A DNA stretch of 64,000 bases from the NCBI GenBank assembly GCA_965230065.1, contig OZ245942.1, positions 2,666,001 to 2,730,000 on the forward strand. The letters are read 5' to 3'. The DNA is from G965230065 sp965230065 (GTDB lineage Bacteria > Bacteroidota > Bacteroidia > Cytophagales > Cyclobacteriaceae). The position numbers and the translations under genes are program-made. Under the pieces are notes generated by a model. It was not told where the DNA came from, did not search any database, and saw nothing but the letters and a program-made list of their open reading frames with translations. Shown here one piece after another: positions 53,117 through 63,032 of this stretch (position 1 is the first letter of the stretch; every line of letters starts with the position of its first letter).

Positions 53117-55855
53117 ATGAAACCTATACATTTTATCAGTTATACCATCGTTTTAGGGATAGTATTGAGCATTTTCACGAATGCGCAGGCTGCTTCTCCA
53201 AAAGTAAAATTCCTCACCTGCGAATACCAGCAAAACCCACTGGGCATTGAAGCAAAACAACCCCGCCTGAGCTGGGTGATGGAAACCGTTGAGCGGGGGC
53301 AATTGCAAACTGCTTACCGTATTTTAGTAGCCAGCACACCCGATAAACTGGAAGATGGAAAAGCCGACCTTTGGGATAGCGGCAAAATATCATCCGGCCA
53401 AAGCGCCCACATTATTTATGATGGAAAACCCCTGTCTTCCCGGCAAAGATATTATTGGAAGGTCAGGGTATGGGATAAAAACGGAGAACCTACAGAATAT
53501 AGCGAACCCGCTTTTTGGGAAATGGCCTTGCTTTCTGCCCCCGATTGGCAAGCCCGCTGGTTGCGTCATCCCGATTTTCAGGATACGCTGCATGAAGCCA
53601 AACCTGCGCCTATGTTCCGAAAAGAGTTTTCTGTAAATAAACCTGTTAAACAAGCTCGAGCTTATGTAACCGGATTGGGCTATTACATCATGTCTTTAAA
53701 CGGCAAACAAGTAGGTGACCATATCCTGGATCCTGTGAAAACCCGTTACGATAAAACTGTGAAATATGCCACGTATGATATTACCAAGATGCTTACAGAA
53801 GGTGGCAATGCCATAGGAATGATGCTGGGAACTGGCTGGTACAACCACTTTGCCAAGGCGGTGTGGGGTTTTTCCGAAGCTTCCTGGCGCGATTACCCTA
53901 CCCTACTTTGCCAAATTGAAATCACTTATGAAGATGATTCAAGGCAAATAATCGCCAGCGATAATTCCTGGAAAACAACAGCTACAGGCCCGGTAGTATT
54001 TGACGGCATTCGCAATGGAGAGACGTATGATGCGCGGCTTGAAATTCCGGGTTGGAACGAAGCGGGTTTTGAAGATGAAAACTGGCAACAGGCAGTGGAA
54101 GTAAAAGGACCTGCAGGCAAACTTTCTTCCCAGAAATTACCACCTATCAAGGAAATGCAGGAAATCACCCCGGTATCCATCAAAGAAGTGAAGCCAGGTG
54201 TGTATGTATTTGATTTAGGACAAAATATTGCAGGGTACAGCCAATTGCAAATTGCTGGGCCTACAGGTACTGAAATCAAAATGAAGCATGGTGAAAAACT
54301 GTACGAAGACGGTACGGTAGAGCAAAAACAAATCCTGCGTTTTTTGAAAACAGGCGATGCCCAAACCGACCGCTACATCCTGAAAGGGGAGGGCATAGAA
54401 ACCTGGAAACCTCATTTTGTTTATCATGGATTTCAGTATGTGGAAGTAACCGGATTGCCTGCGAAACCTACCAAAGAAACGCTGACAGGCATTGTAATTT
54501 ATACCTCTTTCGATAAAGCAGGAGGCTTTGCCTGTTCTAACCCACTATTTAATCAATTGCAGGAAAATACGCTTTGGTCGTATGTGGGCAATTATCACGG
54601 TATTCCCACAGATTGCCCGCACCGTGAAAAAATTGGCTGGACAGGCGATGGGCATTTGGTAGCAGAAGCCGGGCTGTTTAATTTTGATGTGGTAACGTCT
54701 TACCTGAAGTGGCTGGACGACTTTGTGGATGAGCAACAAGAAAGCGGCGACCTACCCGGCGTAATCCCCACCAGTGGGTGGGGTTACACATATGGCAAGG
54801 ATGAAAGCAAGCGGCATCTGGGCTATGGACCTCAGTGGGAAGGGGCTTTCGTACTCATTCCCTGGTATTTGTACCAGTACACAGGCGATACCAGCATACT
54901 TGCCCGTTATTATGCACCTATCAAGAAGTATATTGATTTTCTGGCGCAAAACGCGGATAAGTATACGCTTGATTTTGGCATTGATGACCATAAACCTGTA
55001 ACCACCCATACCGAAGGGGATATTCTGGCCTCGGGCTATTTCTTTAAATTTTCCCAACTTTTTTCAGAAATGGCAACCTTGCTGGGCAATGAGAATGATG
55101 CGAAACAATACGCCAGGCTTTCAGAAAAAACCCGAAAGGCATTTAATAAAAAGTATTTCCATCAGGAAGAAGGAACCTACGGCAATGGGGGGCAAACTTC
55201 ATTGGGACTTGCTTTATTTCACGATTTGGTACCAGAGCAAGAGAGGGAAAATGTATTGCAAAACCTGATTGCCGATATTGTAAGCCAAAATTATCACTTT
55301 GATGCGGGCGTGGTAGGTGTAAAATACCTGCTCAACGCACTCACAGATGCCGGAAGGGCAGATATTGTATATGACCTATTAAACCAGCGCGATTTCCCAA
55401 GTTTAGGCTATTGGGTGGAGCAAGGAGCCAACACGCTTTGGCAGGATTGGGACGGCTCCATGTCTTTAAACCACATTATGTTTGGCACGGTGAGCGAGTG
55501 GTTTTTCAAAGCGGTTGCTGGGATTAACGTAGACCCCGAGCAACCCGGTTTTAAAAATGTAATCATTAAACCTGTTGCCCTAGACGAACTGGACTGGGCG
55601 AATGGTGAGCATACTTCTCCGTATGGCACTATAAAAAGCTCATGGACAAAAAATGAAGGCCAACTCCAACTTAAACTCACTATTCCTGCTAATACAACAG
55701 CTACTGTATATTTGCCCACTTCCAATCACGCGCTAGTGAAAGAGGGAACAGACAATGTTTCAAATGCAGAAGGCGTGCAATTTGTAAAATATGAAAACGG
55801 AAAAGCAGTATATAAATTAGTTTCAGGAAATTATACATTCATTGCTCCGTTGTAA
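53117..55855 (+). CDS. Alpha-L-rhamnosidase, GH78 family
   Basis: The 912-residue protein has a signal peptide (about 1-25), N-terminal beta domains (VKFLTCEYQQNPLGIEAKQPRLSW; RWLRHPDF; FRKEFSVNKPVKQARAYVTGLGYY), an (alpha/alpha)6 catalytic domain from about residue 470 to 810 and a C-terminal beta-sandwich. The catalytic block DCPHREKIGWTGDGH begins near residue 499 and contains the acid/base Glu and Asp; a further conserved stretch LWQDWDGSMSLNH occurs near 775. It cleaves terminal alpha-L-rhamnose from glycans, glycosides or pectin RG-I. With no lipobox, it should be periplasmic. It gives the locus its likely substrate. Confidence 0.96.
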   Translation: MKPIHFISYTIVLGIVLSIFTNAQAASPKVKFLTCEYQQNPLGIEAKQPRLSWVMETVERGQLQTAYRILVASTPDKLEDGKADLWDSGKISSGQSAHIIYDGKPLSSRQRYYWKVRVWDKNGEPTEYSEPAFWEMALLSAPDWQARWLRHPDFQDTLHEAKPAPMFRKEFSVNKPVKQARAYVTGLGYYIMSLNGKQVGDHILDPVKTRYDKTVKYATYDITKMLTEGGNAIGMMLGTGWYNHFAKAVWGFSEASWRDYPTLLCQIEITYEDDSRQIIASDNSWKTTATGPVVFDGIRNGETYDARLEIPGWNEAGFEDENWQQAVEVKGPAGKLSSQKLPPIKEMQEITPVSIKEVKPGVYVFDLGQNIAGYSQLQIAGPTGTEIKMKHGEKLYEDGTVEQKQILRFLKTGDAQTDRYILKGEGIETWKPHFVYHGFQYVEVTGLPAKPTKETLTGIVIYTSFDKAGGFACSNPLFNQLQENTLWSYVGNYHGIPTDCPHREKIGWTGDGHLVAEAGLFNFDVVTSYLKWLDDFVDEQQESGDLPGVIPTSGWGYTYGKDESKRHLGYGPQWEGAFVLIPWYLYQYTGDTSILARYYAPIKKYIDFLAQNADKYTLDFGIDDHKPVTTHTEGDILASGYFFKFSQLFSEMATLLGNENDAKQYARLSEKTRKAFNKKYFHQEEGTYGNGGQTSLGLALFHDLVPEQERENVLQNLIADIVSQNYHFDAGVVGVKYLLNALTDAGRADIVYDLLNQRDFPSLGYWVEQGANTLWQDWDGSMSLNHIMFGTVSEWFFKAVAGINVDPEQPGFKNVIIKPVALDELDWANGEHTSPYGTIKSSWTKNEGQLQLKLTIPANTTATVYLPTSNHALVKEGTDNVSNAEGVQFVKYENGKAVYKLVSGNYTFIAPL

Positions 55856-55907
55856 TTTGAGATAAGGGTTTTTTGGAAGTTTACAGGATAATCTTTATAT
55901 ATTTTTT

Positions 55908-57003
55908 ATGAAAGTATTACACCTGAAACCCATTACAAAGTCCCTGTTGAAATTTGATCAAGAGAAAAACCCGGTTGATGATAGTATTCGCGGTGATTTG
56001 TCAACAGTTGTAAATACAGATAATTGTTTATGGCTGGCTTTTGACGAAAGTGCAGGGGTAGAAAGGCTACAAAAAGATGGAGATGACTATTGCCATCATA
56101 AACACTTTTCCCTCACCAATTACATTGACCTGCCTGCCGATGCTTCGGAAGAAATTGATATTGAAGGGCTGGCTTACTCTGACCATTACCTGTGGATAGC
56201 GGGTTCACATAGTCTCAAGCGGGATAAACCGGATGATGATTAAAAAAAGCTAAAGAAAAGCGTAAAATCGCTGGCAAAAGTAAAGAATGACCCAAACCGC
56301 TATACCATTGCCCGCATTCCACTCACAAAAAAGACGAAAAAGGGAGCGTATTCACTTCACAAATCTTGTGATCATCCTGAGGAACAAGGTGAAGAATTAA
56401 AAGCAGCCAAGCTAAAATCGGGCAAAAAAAAGAGCCAGTTATCAAAAGTGCTGAAAAAAGACAAGCACCTGAAAAAGTTTATGAAATTGCCCAGCAAAGA
56501 CAATGGCTTTGACATAGAAGGTATTGCCGTGATGGATGACCGGGTTTTCCTGGGGTTACGCGGGCCAGTTTTGCGTGGATGGGCAGTTATCATAGAAATA
56601 GCTGTAAAAGAGAAAAAAGATAAGCTCAAACTAAAAAAAATAGGCCGCCACAAACAAAAATACCGTAAGCATTTTATTGACCTGAAAGGTATGGGCATCC
56701 GTGAACTGGCTGTAGCCAATAATAACCTCCTCATCCTGGCCGGCCCCACTATGGACTGTGACGGCATCATGACCCTGTACCGTTTAAATGGTGGTTTTGA
56801 AGATCAAAAAGAATCGCTGATAGCGCACGAGCAGCTTGATAAAATGTTTGATGTAACCCTCAGCCACAAACACAAATACAAAAGCAGAAGGAATCACACT
56901 TTTGGATAACAAGCACTTGCTGGTAGTGTATGACGAGCCTGGTGAAGAAAGGCAGGTAAAAAAGGCGAATGTAAAAGCTGATATTTTTGAATATAAAAAC
57001 TAA
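55908..57003 (+). pseudogene. DUF3616 gene with in-frame stop and frameshift
   Basis: The frame from ATG 55908 encodes MKVLHLKPITKSLLKF and VNTDNCLWLAFDESAGVERL and stops at TAA 56241-56243 after DKPDDD. The same frame then carries on with coding sequence (VKNDPNRYTIARIPL, LPSKDNGFDIEGIAVMDDRVFLGLRGP) to 56909. A second break follows: the AAAA at 56880-56883 has one A too many, and the next frame gives KAEGITLLDNKHLLVVYDEPGEE to TAA 57001-57003. The whole reads as one DUF3616 protein of about 365 residues. Either it is decaying, or the lesions are sequence errors in A-rich tracts. GTG at 56448 could restart the middle part. Confidence 0.85.
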
Positions 57004-57018
57004 TTGCCCTTAAATAAA

Positions 57019-57050
57019 AAAAGCGAACCAGCAGAGGTTCGCTTTTTTTA
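57019..57050. terminator. Bidirectional terminator after atpC
   Basis: AAAAGCGAACC (57019-57029) pairs with GGTTCGCTTTT (57036-57046) around a 6-base loop with T-runs on both strands. It ends atpDC on the minus strand and the broken gene on the plus strand. Confidence 0.9.
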
Positions 57051-57068
57051 TTTTTATCATAATAAACT

Positions 57069-57320
57069 TTATTCTTCTTCCAGCACACTTTCTGCCAGCA
57101 CAGTAATTTTATTGTTCAAAACCTCTACAACCCCGCCTGCAATAGTAATGGTATGCTCATCATTGTCAGTACGGTACGAAACATCACCTTGATCAAGAGC
57201 ACTGATGATGGGCGCGTGGTTACGCAATACCTGAAACGACCCACTGCTTCCGGGAAAAGTGGCTGATGTAACTTCACCGTCAAAGACATGGCGGTCGGGT
57301 GTAATAATTTCTAAAAACAT
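57069..57320 (-). CDS. atpC: ATP synthase F1 epsilon subunit (short form)
   Basis: The 83-residue protein covers only the N-terminal beta-sandwich domain of epsilon: MFLEIITPDRHVFDGEVTS, FPGSSGSFQVLRNHAPIISAL, TITIAGGVVEVLNNKITVLAE. The helical C-terminal hairpin that inhibits ATPase in E. coli is missing, a common trait of Bacteroidota. It lies directly after atpD; the two genes are separate from the other atp genes, as usual in the phylum. Confidence 0.95.
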   Translation of the reverse strand: MFLEIITPDRHVFDGEVTSATFPGSSGSFQVLRNHAPIISALDQGDVSYRTDNDEHTITIAGGVVEVLNNKITVLAESVLEEE

Positions 57321-57346
57321 TTATTTGTTATTTTTTTAGTGTTAAA

Positions 57347-58852
57347 TTACTCAGCTTCGGCTAGCATCTTTTCGCCTTTTTCTATTGCTTGCTCAATAGA
57401 ACCAACAAGGTTAAAGGCCATCTCTGGCAAATGGTCCAGTTCTCCATCCATAATCATATTAAAGCCTTTGATGGTTTCTTTGATGTCTACCAGTACTCCA
57501 GAAAGTCCGGTAAACTGTTCGGCAACGTGGAAAGGCTGCGAAAGGAAACGTTGTACCCTTCTGGCCCTGTGTACTACCTGCTTATCTTCGTCAGAAAGCT
57601 CATCCATACCCAAAATTGCGATAATATCCTGAAGCTCTTTGTAGCGTTGCAGGATTTCTTTTACACGTTGGGCACAGCCATAGTGTTCATCACCTAGTAT
57701 TTCGGCTGTAAGGATACGAGAGGTAGAATCCAAAGGATCTACTGCCGGATAAATACCCAGCTCTGAAATTTTACGGGAAAGTACTGTGGTAGCATCCAGG
57801 TGGCTAAAGGTAGTAGCCGGAGCAGGGTCAGTCAGGTCATCAGCAGGCACATATACCGCCTGTACTGAAGTAATGGATCCTCTTTTGGTAGAAGTAATCC
57901 TTTCCTGCATCAGTCCCATTTCGGTAGCCAGGGTAGGTTGGTAACCAACAGCAGAAGGCATCCGCCCCAGCAGTGCAGATACTTCTGAACCAGCTTGTGT
58001 AAAGCGGAAAATGTTATCAATAAAGAAGAGGATGTCTTTTCCTTTGCCTTCTCCATCTCCATCACGGAAATACTCGGCAATGGTCAAACCAGATAAGGCC
58101 ACACGGGCTCGGGCTCCGGGAGGTTCGTTCATTTGTCCGAAAACGAAAGTAGCCTGGGAACTTTGCAAGCCTTCTTTATCTACCTTGGAAAGGTCCCAGC
58201 CACCTTCTTCCATAGATTCTTTGAAATCATCTCCATATTTCATAATACCGGCCTCAATCATCTCTCGCAGCAGGTCATTCCCTTCACGGGTCCGTTCACC
58301 TACTCCGGCAAATACCGAAAAGCCTTCATAAGCAATGGCGATGTTATTGATAAGCTCCTGGATCAATACGGTTTTACCTACTCCGGCACCACCAAACAAC
58401 CCTACTTTTCCCCCTTTAGAGTAAGGTTCCAGCAGGTCAATTACTTTGATTCCGGTGAATAAAACTTCGGTTGAAGTAGTAAGGTCTTCATATCTTGGAG
58501 GAGGGCTGTGGATAGGACGGCTTTTGCTGACTTTTGGAGGCTCCATGCCATCGATGGGTTCACCTACTACATTGAACAGTCTCCCTCTGATTTCTTCACC
58601 AATGGGCATGGCAATAGGTTTTCCGGTGTCAACCACCTCTGTACCCCGCACCAAGCCTTCGGTACTTTCCATTGCGATGGTACGCACCCTGTCTTCACCC
58701 AGGTGCTGCTGACATTCCAGTACGAGTTTGGAACCATCTTCACGGTTGATAGAAAGCGCATCCAAAATATTGGGTAATTTGGAGTTTTCCCCTGCGAAGC
58801 TTACGTCTACTACCGGACCAATTACCTGTACTACTTTTCCGATATTTGCCAT
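57347..58852 (-). CDS. atpD: ATP synthase F1 beta subunit
   Basis: The 501-residue protein has the P-loop GGAGVGKTVLIQELI (about 158-172), GERTREGNDL, the Walker B region ILFFIDNIFRFTQAGSEVSALLGR and the DELSDEDKQVV stretch (a DELSEED-like region). It is the catalytic subunit making ATP. A good promoter lies upstream. atpC follows 26 bases later. The insert at about 205-220 (KYGDDFKESMEEGGWDLSKVD) is typical of Bacteroidota. Confidence 0.98.
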   Translation of the reverse strand: MANIGKVVQVIGPVVDVSFAGENSKLPNILDALSINREDGSKLVLECQQHLGEDRVRTIAMESTEGLVRGTEVVDTGKPIAMPIGEEIRGRLFNVVGEPIDGMEPPKVSKSRPIHSPPPRYEDLTTSTEVLFTGIKVIDLLEPYSKGGKVGLFGGAGVGKTVLIQELINNIAIAYEGFSVFAGVGERTREGNDLLREMIEAGIMKYGDDFKESMEEGGWDLSKVDKEGLQSSQATFVFGQMNEPPGARARVALSGLTIAEYFRDGDGEGKGKDILFFIDNIFRFTQAGSEVSALLGRMPSAVGYQPTLATEMGLMQERITSTKRGSITSVQAVYVPADDLTDPAPATTFSHLDATTVLSRKISELGIYPAVDPLDSTSRILTAEILGDEHYGCAQRVKEILQRYKELQDIIAILGMDELSDEDKQVVHRARRVQRFLSQPFHVAEQFTGLSGVLVDIKETIKGFNMIMDGELDHLPEMAFNLVGSIEQAIEKGEKMLAEAE

Positions 58853-58943
58853 TATTTATTGAATTAGTGTTTGAATAGATTTTATATGGCTAAATCAACT
58901 GATTTGATTTTAACCATGAATATGAGAGATAAATTACAGAGCG

Positions 58944-58974
58944 CAAAATTACGCCATTCGGTGTGGATTGCAAA
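58944..58974 (-). promoter_or_regulatory. Bacteroidota-type promoter for atpDC
   Basis: On the minus strand TTTG (58974-58971), a 19-base spacer and TAATTTTG (58951-58944) match the consensus exactly. The start would fall near 58938, giving a leader of about 85 bases. Confidence 0.75.
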
Positions 58975-58989
58975 ACATTAGGGCAATGT

Positions 58990-61560
58990 TTACTTCTTCT
59001 CAATATTGCTGGTGAGGGATTCCATCTCGCTTTGCAAGATTTTGATAAACTGATCGCAGCTATTTTCTACCTCTATGATAGATTTTTCAATAATGTCATT
59101 GTCGTATTCCTGATTTTCCAATAGTTCTTTACCCTTTTGTATTGCGTCTACGAGAAAAGATGCTTCCAGAAAAGTTAAAAATGATGTTACTTTGTGCACG
59201 GCACTTCCCAGGGCAGTAATTTCCTGGTTTAGCATGTATTTTCTATAGTTTACCTTCAAGGCATTTACCTGTTCTGTGCACTTTTGTAAAAAGCCTTCAA
59301 TTTGTTGAATATCATTGCTAAACAACTGATGAATTTTATCAAAGCCAACATAAAGCTCAGCCTGTTGTGCTTGTTCTAGTTCTTTTTCAGCTTCTTTTTT
59401 TTGAAGTATGTCCGGGCTACTATCCTTAATGAAGGATTTTATTTTGAAATAAAGCTCATCTGGTTTGAATGGTTTGGCTACATAATCATTAAAACCGGCT
59501 TCTTCAACCTTTTGGCGGGTTTCCAGCATCGCCGAAGCAGTGAGGGCAATAATGGCAATAGGTTTTTCGGAATATTTATCCAGGGCTCTTATCATGCGCG
59601 TAGCTTCATAGCCATCCATTACGGGCATTTGCAAGTCCATCAAAATTAAGTCAAAGTCTTTGCTTTGGGCTTTTTCCAAAGCTACTTGTCCATTTTCAGC
59701 GAAATCCAGCTCAACATTCCAGGGCTCAATGAGCTTTGTCGCAACCAACTGGTTAATTTCGTTATCTTCTGCTAGTAAAATATTAGCTCCTTGCAAATCT
59801 TTTACACTGTCATTAGCTATGTTCAAAGTATTAGGATTCATTATATGGGCTTTACTTTTGTCAAACTGTATGGAGAAAGAAAATACTGAACCCACATCTG
59901 GTGTGCTTTTTACCTTGAGGTGGCTATTGTGTAGCTCTAGCAGGTTTTTTACAATAGCTAATCCTAATCCTGTTCCGCCAAACTTACGGGTAGTATCAGT
60001 ATTGGCCTGGGTAAAACCCTCGAATATGATAGGAATTTTTTCTTTGGGAATTCCTATGCCTGTGTCTTTAATTTTAAAGTTGACCGTTGCCTGCGAGTCT
60101 GTTTCCTGTGAGAGATTAACTTCCAATTTTACGTTTCCTTCTTTGGTAAACTTTAAAGCATTACTTACCAAATTGCTCAATATTTGATTCACCCTCACCG
60201 GGTCGCCAATCAGCGCTGAAGGAATATTTTCATCATAACCAATAATAAAATCTATATGCTTTGCTTTAGCCTGAAAGGTAAATGCTTGTCGGAAGCTCTC
60301 GATCAAATCTTTTAATCTGAAACCGGTAGCTTCAAGTTCCACTTTACCAGCTTCTATTTTGCTAAAGTCAAGAATGTCGTTGATGAGTGTTAGTAACCCT
60401 TCGCTGGAAAACTGAAGAATGTTCAAATGTTTTTTCTGGTCGGTACGGGGAGACTCTTCTAGCAGGAAACGCGTAATCCCAATAATGGCATGCATGGGAG
60501 TACGAATTTCGTGGCTCATATTGGCCAAAAAGTTGCTTTTAGCTATACTGGCCTGCTCTGCCTGCTCTTTGGCTTTGCGTAATTGCTGCTCTATACGTTT
60601 TTTGTAAGTGATATCAGTAATTCTAACCTGCAAAAGATTCTCTTCTCTAATATCAATGGGAGTTACAGCTACATTGCCCCAAAATTCATCATTATTAACA
60701 GTAATACATTCCAGTTCTTTATGCCATTTCCCACCCTGATGCAACCTCTTTCTGATTCTGGAAAGGGTTTGAGCACTCAAGTTTTTTTTGAATAATGTTT
60801 GGACAGGGTTACCGAACAGCTCTTGTTTACTTTTTACCTTAAAAAGTAAGACCGCTTTTACGCTGCAGTCAATAATTTTAAGTTCTTTTCTTTCTACCAG
60901 AAAAATGGCATCGTAGGCTTGGTTAAAAACAGCTGATAGTTTTTTTTCTGTATTAACGAGTTCCTGGTGCTGTTTATTTTTGACTAAGAAGTAATAATAA
61001 TTTACCATCATTGATAAAATGAAGGTAAGCAGCATATTGGCCCGGTAGTTCCAGAATAATTCTTCCTGGCTAATGCCATATAAGGCAAAGAGAGAATAAT
61101 TGGTGAATTCAAGCAGCCCGTAAGCAAGAAAAATAAGGACAACGGATAAGGTAATATCAATCTTATTTTTAATGCCATGAATCAGTGGAGTGGCAAAAAG
61201 TGTAGGGATAAAAATAAGATGATCACCCCCATCTCTGCCAAAGGAAGAAGCATTGATAAACACATTGATTAAAGGCAGTAAAATGATGAGGAATTTTGCA
61301 ATTCTGTGATACCCGATTCGGTTAAAGAAAATACAGCTAAGATAGCTGAAAATCAGTATGCCTTCAATGAGATAAAGATAAGAAGAGGGAACACTGTAAA
61401 AATAAAAGACATATACGAATGAAATAATTGCTCCGGCAAAAGCTAGCCTGTTAACAAGAATGATACGGTATTCCTCAGGGCCTACCTGTTCATCTTGTTT
61501 TAACCCTTGATAAGAAAGGATTTTCCAGAGCCGGGCGAATTTGGCCAGCCATATTTTCAT
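58990..61560 (-). CDS. Hybrid histidine kinase with receiver and Hpt domain
   Basis: The 856-residue protein has about six N-terminal membrane helices (about 35-205), a PAS domain (about 213-325), HisKA with NMSHEIRTPMHAI (His350), HATPase (NLVSNALKF, IKDTGIGI, GTGLGLAIV), a receiver domain (about 592-710; Asp642 in LILMDLQMPVMDGYEA) and a C-terminal Hpt domain with AVHKVTSFL (His789). It holds a full internal phosphorelay but no DNA-binding output, so a separate response regulator must receive the phosphate. None is adjacent. The atpD promoter lies just past its 3' end. Confidence 0.96.
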   Translation of the reverse strand: MKIWLAKFARLWKILSYQGLKQDEQVGPEEYRIILVNRLAFAGAIISFVYVFYFYSVPSSYLYLIEGILIFSYLSCIFFNRIGYHRIAKFLIILLPLINVFINASSFGRDGGDHLIFIPTLFATPLIHGIKNKIDITLSVVLIFLAYGLLEFTNYSLFALYGISQEELFWNYRANMLLTFILSMMVNYYYFLVKNKQHQELVNTEKKLSAVFNQAYDAIFLVERKELKIIDCSVKAVLLFKVKSKQELFGNPVQTLFKKNLSAQTLSRIRKRLHQGGKWHKELECITVNNDEFWGNVAVTPIDIREENLLQVRITDITYKKRIEQQLRKAKEQAEQASIAKSNFLANMSHEIRTPMHAIIGITRFLLEESPRTDQKKHLNILQFSSEGLLTLINDILDFSKIEAGKVELEATGFRLKDLIESFRQAFTFQAKAKHIDFIIGYDENIPSALIGDPVRVNQILSNLVSNALKFTKEGNVKLEVNLSQETDSQATVNFKIKDTGIGIPKEKIPIIFEGFTQANTDTTRKFGGTGLGLAIVKNLLELHNSHLKVKSTPDVGSVFSFSIQFDKSKAHIMNPNTLNIANDSVKDLQGANILLAEDNEINQLVATKLIEPWNVELDFAENGQVALEKAQSKDFDLILMDLQMPVMDGYEATRMIRALDKYSEKPIAIIALTASAMLETRQKVEEAGFNDYVAKPFKPDELYFKIKSFIKDSSPDILQKKEAEKELEQAQQAELYVGFDKIHQLFSNDIQQIEGFLQKCTEQVNALKVNYRKYMLNQEITALGSAVHKVTSFLTFLEASFLVDAIQKGKELLENQEYDNDIIEKSIIEVENSCDQFIKILQSEMESLTSNIEKK

Positions 61561-61676
61561 TTGTTGTATTATTGCCCAATTTTACAGTTAAAACATCACA
61601 AGTTAAAGATATACCTTCATTTGCAAAAGAAGAATATTCATGAAAGTAATGTGATGTAAGAAATCATATAACTTTA

Positions 61677-63032
61677 CTAAATTATCCCCAGGCTTTTACC
61701 TGTTTTTTTGATAGCATCAATAGATTTACTCAATTGTGCTTCGGTATGACCCGCAGTTACAGAAAGTCGCACCCGGGTTATTTTTCGAGGCACAGCTGGG
61801 TAAGGGACAGAGTTAACAAAGATATCCTCTTTATGCAATAAATAGGCCATTTGCTTAACTTTATAGTCATCTCCAATAATTAATGGAAATATAGCAGTTT
61901 CAGAATCTCCTATGTTGAATCCCATGGCCAGTAGCTCTTCGCGCATATACTCAATATTTTGCCATAATTTTGCCCTTAAATTTATATCCTCTTCTATGAT
62001 TTGAATAGATTTTAATGCTGCGGCACATGCAGGTACAAACGGTGCAGTGGAAAACATATAAGGTCGGCTGGCATATTTAATATAGTTAATCAATTCTTTG
62101 CTGCCTGCCACAAACCCACCGGTACTGCCAATTGCTTTACTTAGTGTACCAGTAACTATGTCTACTTTATTTTTCAGCTTAAAATATTCTACAGTTCCTC
62201 CGCCTCTTTCACCAATTACCCCGGTTGCATGTGCTTCATCTACCAATACCCAGGCACCATATTGGTGGGCAAGTTTCACAATTTCATCCAGGTGGGCAAT
62301 ATCCCCATCCATTGAGTACACACCATCTATCACAACCAGTTTGTTAACATAAGTATCTTTGGCCTGTGACAGGGTGTGTTCTAATGATGATATATCATTG
62401 TGCTTAAAAAATTTCTTTTTGGCGTGCATTCCTCCATCCAAGAGACTGGCATGGGCATACATATCATAAATGACCAAATCGCAAGAACGCATCAGTGTAG
62501 ATATGACTCCTATATTTGCAGTGTAACCGGAAGTAAATACCAATGAAGCCTCGCATTGCTTCATGGCTGCTAATTTTTCCTCCAATTGCAATAAAACATG
62601 GGTAGTTCCACTTAATAATGGTGCGCCTCCCGGCCCTGCTCCATAGTCAACCATACTGCGAACGGCAGCCTCTATCACATCTGGGTGCTGGCTCAAGTTC
62701 AGATAGTCATTAGAAGCCAGATTTACCATGCGTTTGGTGGTGTCATCAGCAGGGTCGTGTACTTCTATGAGTGGTTGACAACCGGTTTGTAAAGGGCGGC
62801 GGTATAAATTATGCTGATTATAAGATAAGTCCTCTATCCAACTGTTGAGCATGCCCATTCGGTCTTCAAAAGAAGCATAATCTATTCTTTTATCTGCAAA
62901 TACATTGTAAAAAGAATACTTATTAGCGTCGATTGTCTGATTTTCGGAAAGCTCAAATTCTAAAGAATGGAGAGGGTTGTTAGTAGAAAAACTTTTTTTT
63001 AAAGTTGTACTGGTAGATGAATAATCTTCCAT
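61677..63032 (-). CDS. PLP-dependent alpha-oxoamine synthase
   Basis: The 451-residue protein belongs to the class II aminotransferase group with serine palmitoyltransferase, KBL and BioF. PLP motifs are present: SGYTANIGV (about 168-176), the ring-stacking His194 in MYAHASLLDGG, DEAHATG (about 265-271) and the Schiff-base Lys299 in TGTLSKAIGSTGG. About 75 residues precede the usual start of the fold; this extension is not typical of SPT. It condenses an amino acid with an acyl-CoA. Bacteroidota relatives make sphingoid bases or capnine; the divergent SDR gene would suit the next step. KBL or BioF remain possible. Confidence 0.9.
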   Translation of the reverse strand: MEDYSSTSTTLKKSFSTNNPLHSLEFELSENQTIDANKYSFYNVFADKRIDYASFEDRMGMLNSWIEDLSYNQHNLYRRPLQTGCQPLIEVHDPADDTTKRMVNLASNDYLNLSQHPDVIEAAVRSMVDYGAGPGGAPLLSGTTHVLLQLEEKLAAMKQCEASLVFTSGYTANIGVISTLMRSCDLVIYDMYAHASLLDGGMHAKKKFFKHNDISSLEHTLSQAKDTYVNKLVVIDGVYSMDGDIAHLDEIVKLAHQYGAWVLVDEAHATGVIGERGGGTVEYFKLKNKVDIVTGTLSKAIGSTGGFVAGSKELINYIKYASRPYMFSTAPFVPACAAALKSIQIIEEDINLRAKLWQNIEYMREELLAMGFNIGDSETAIFPLIIGDDYKVKQMAYLLHKEDIFVNSVPYPAVPRKITRVRLSVTAGHTEAQLSKSIDAIKKTGKSLGII

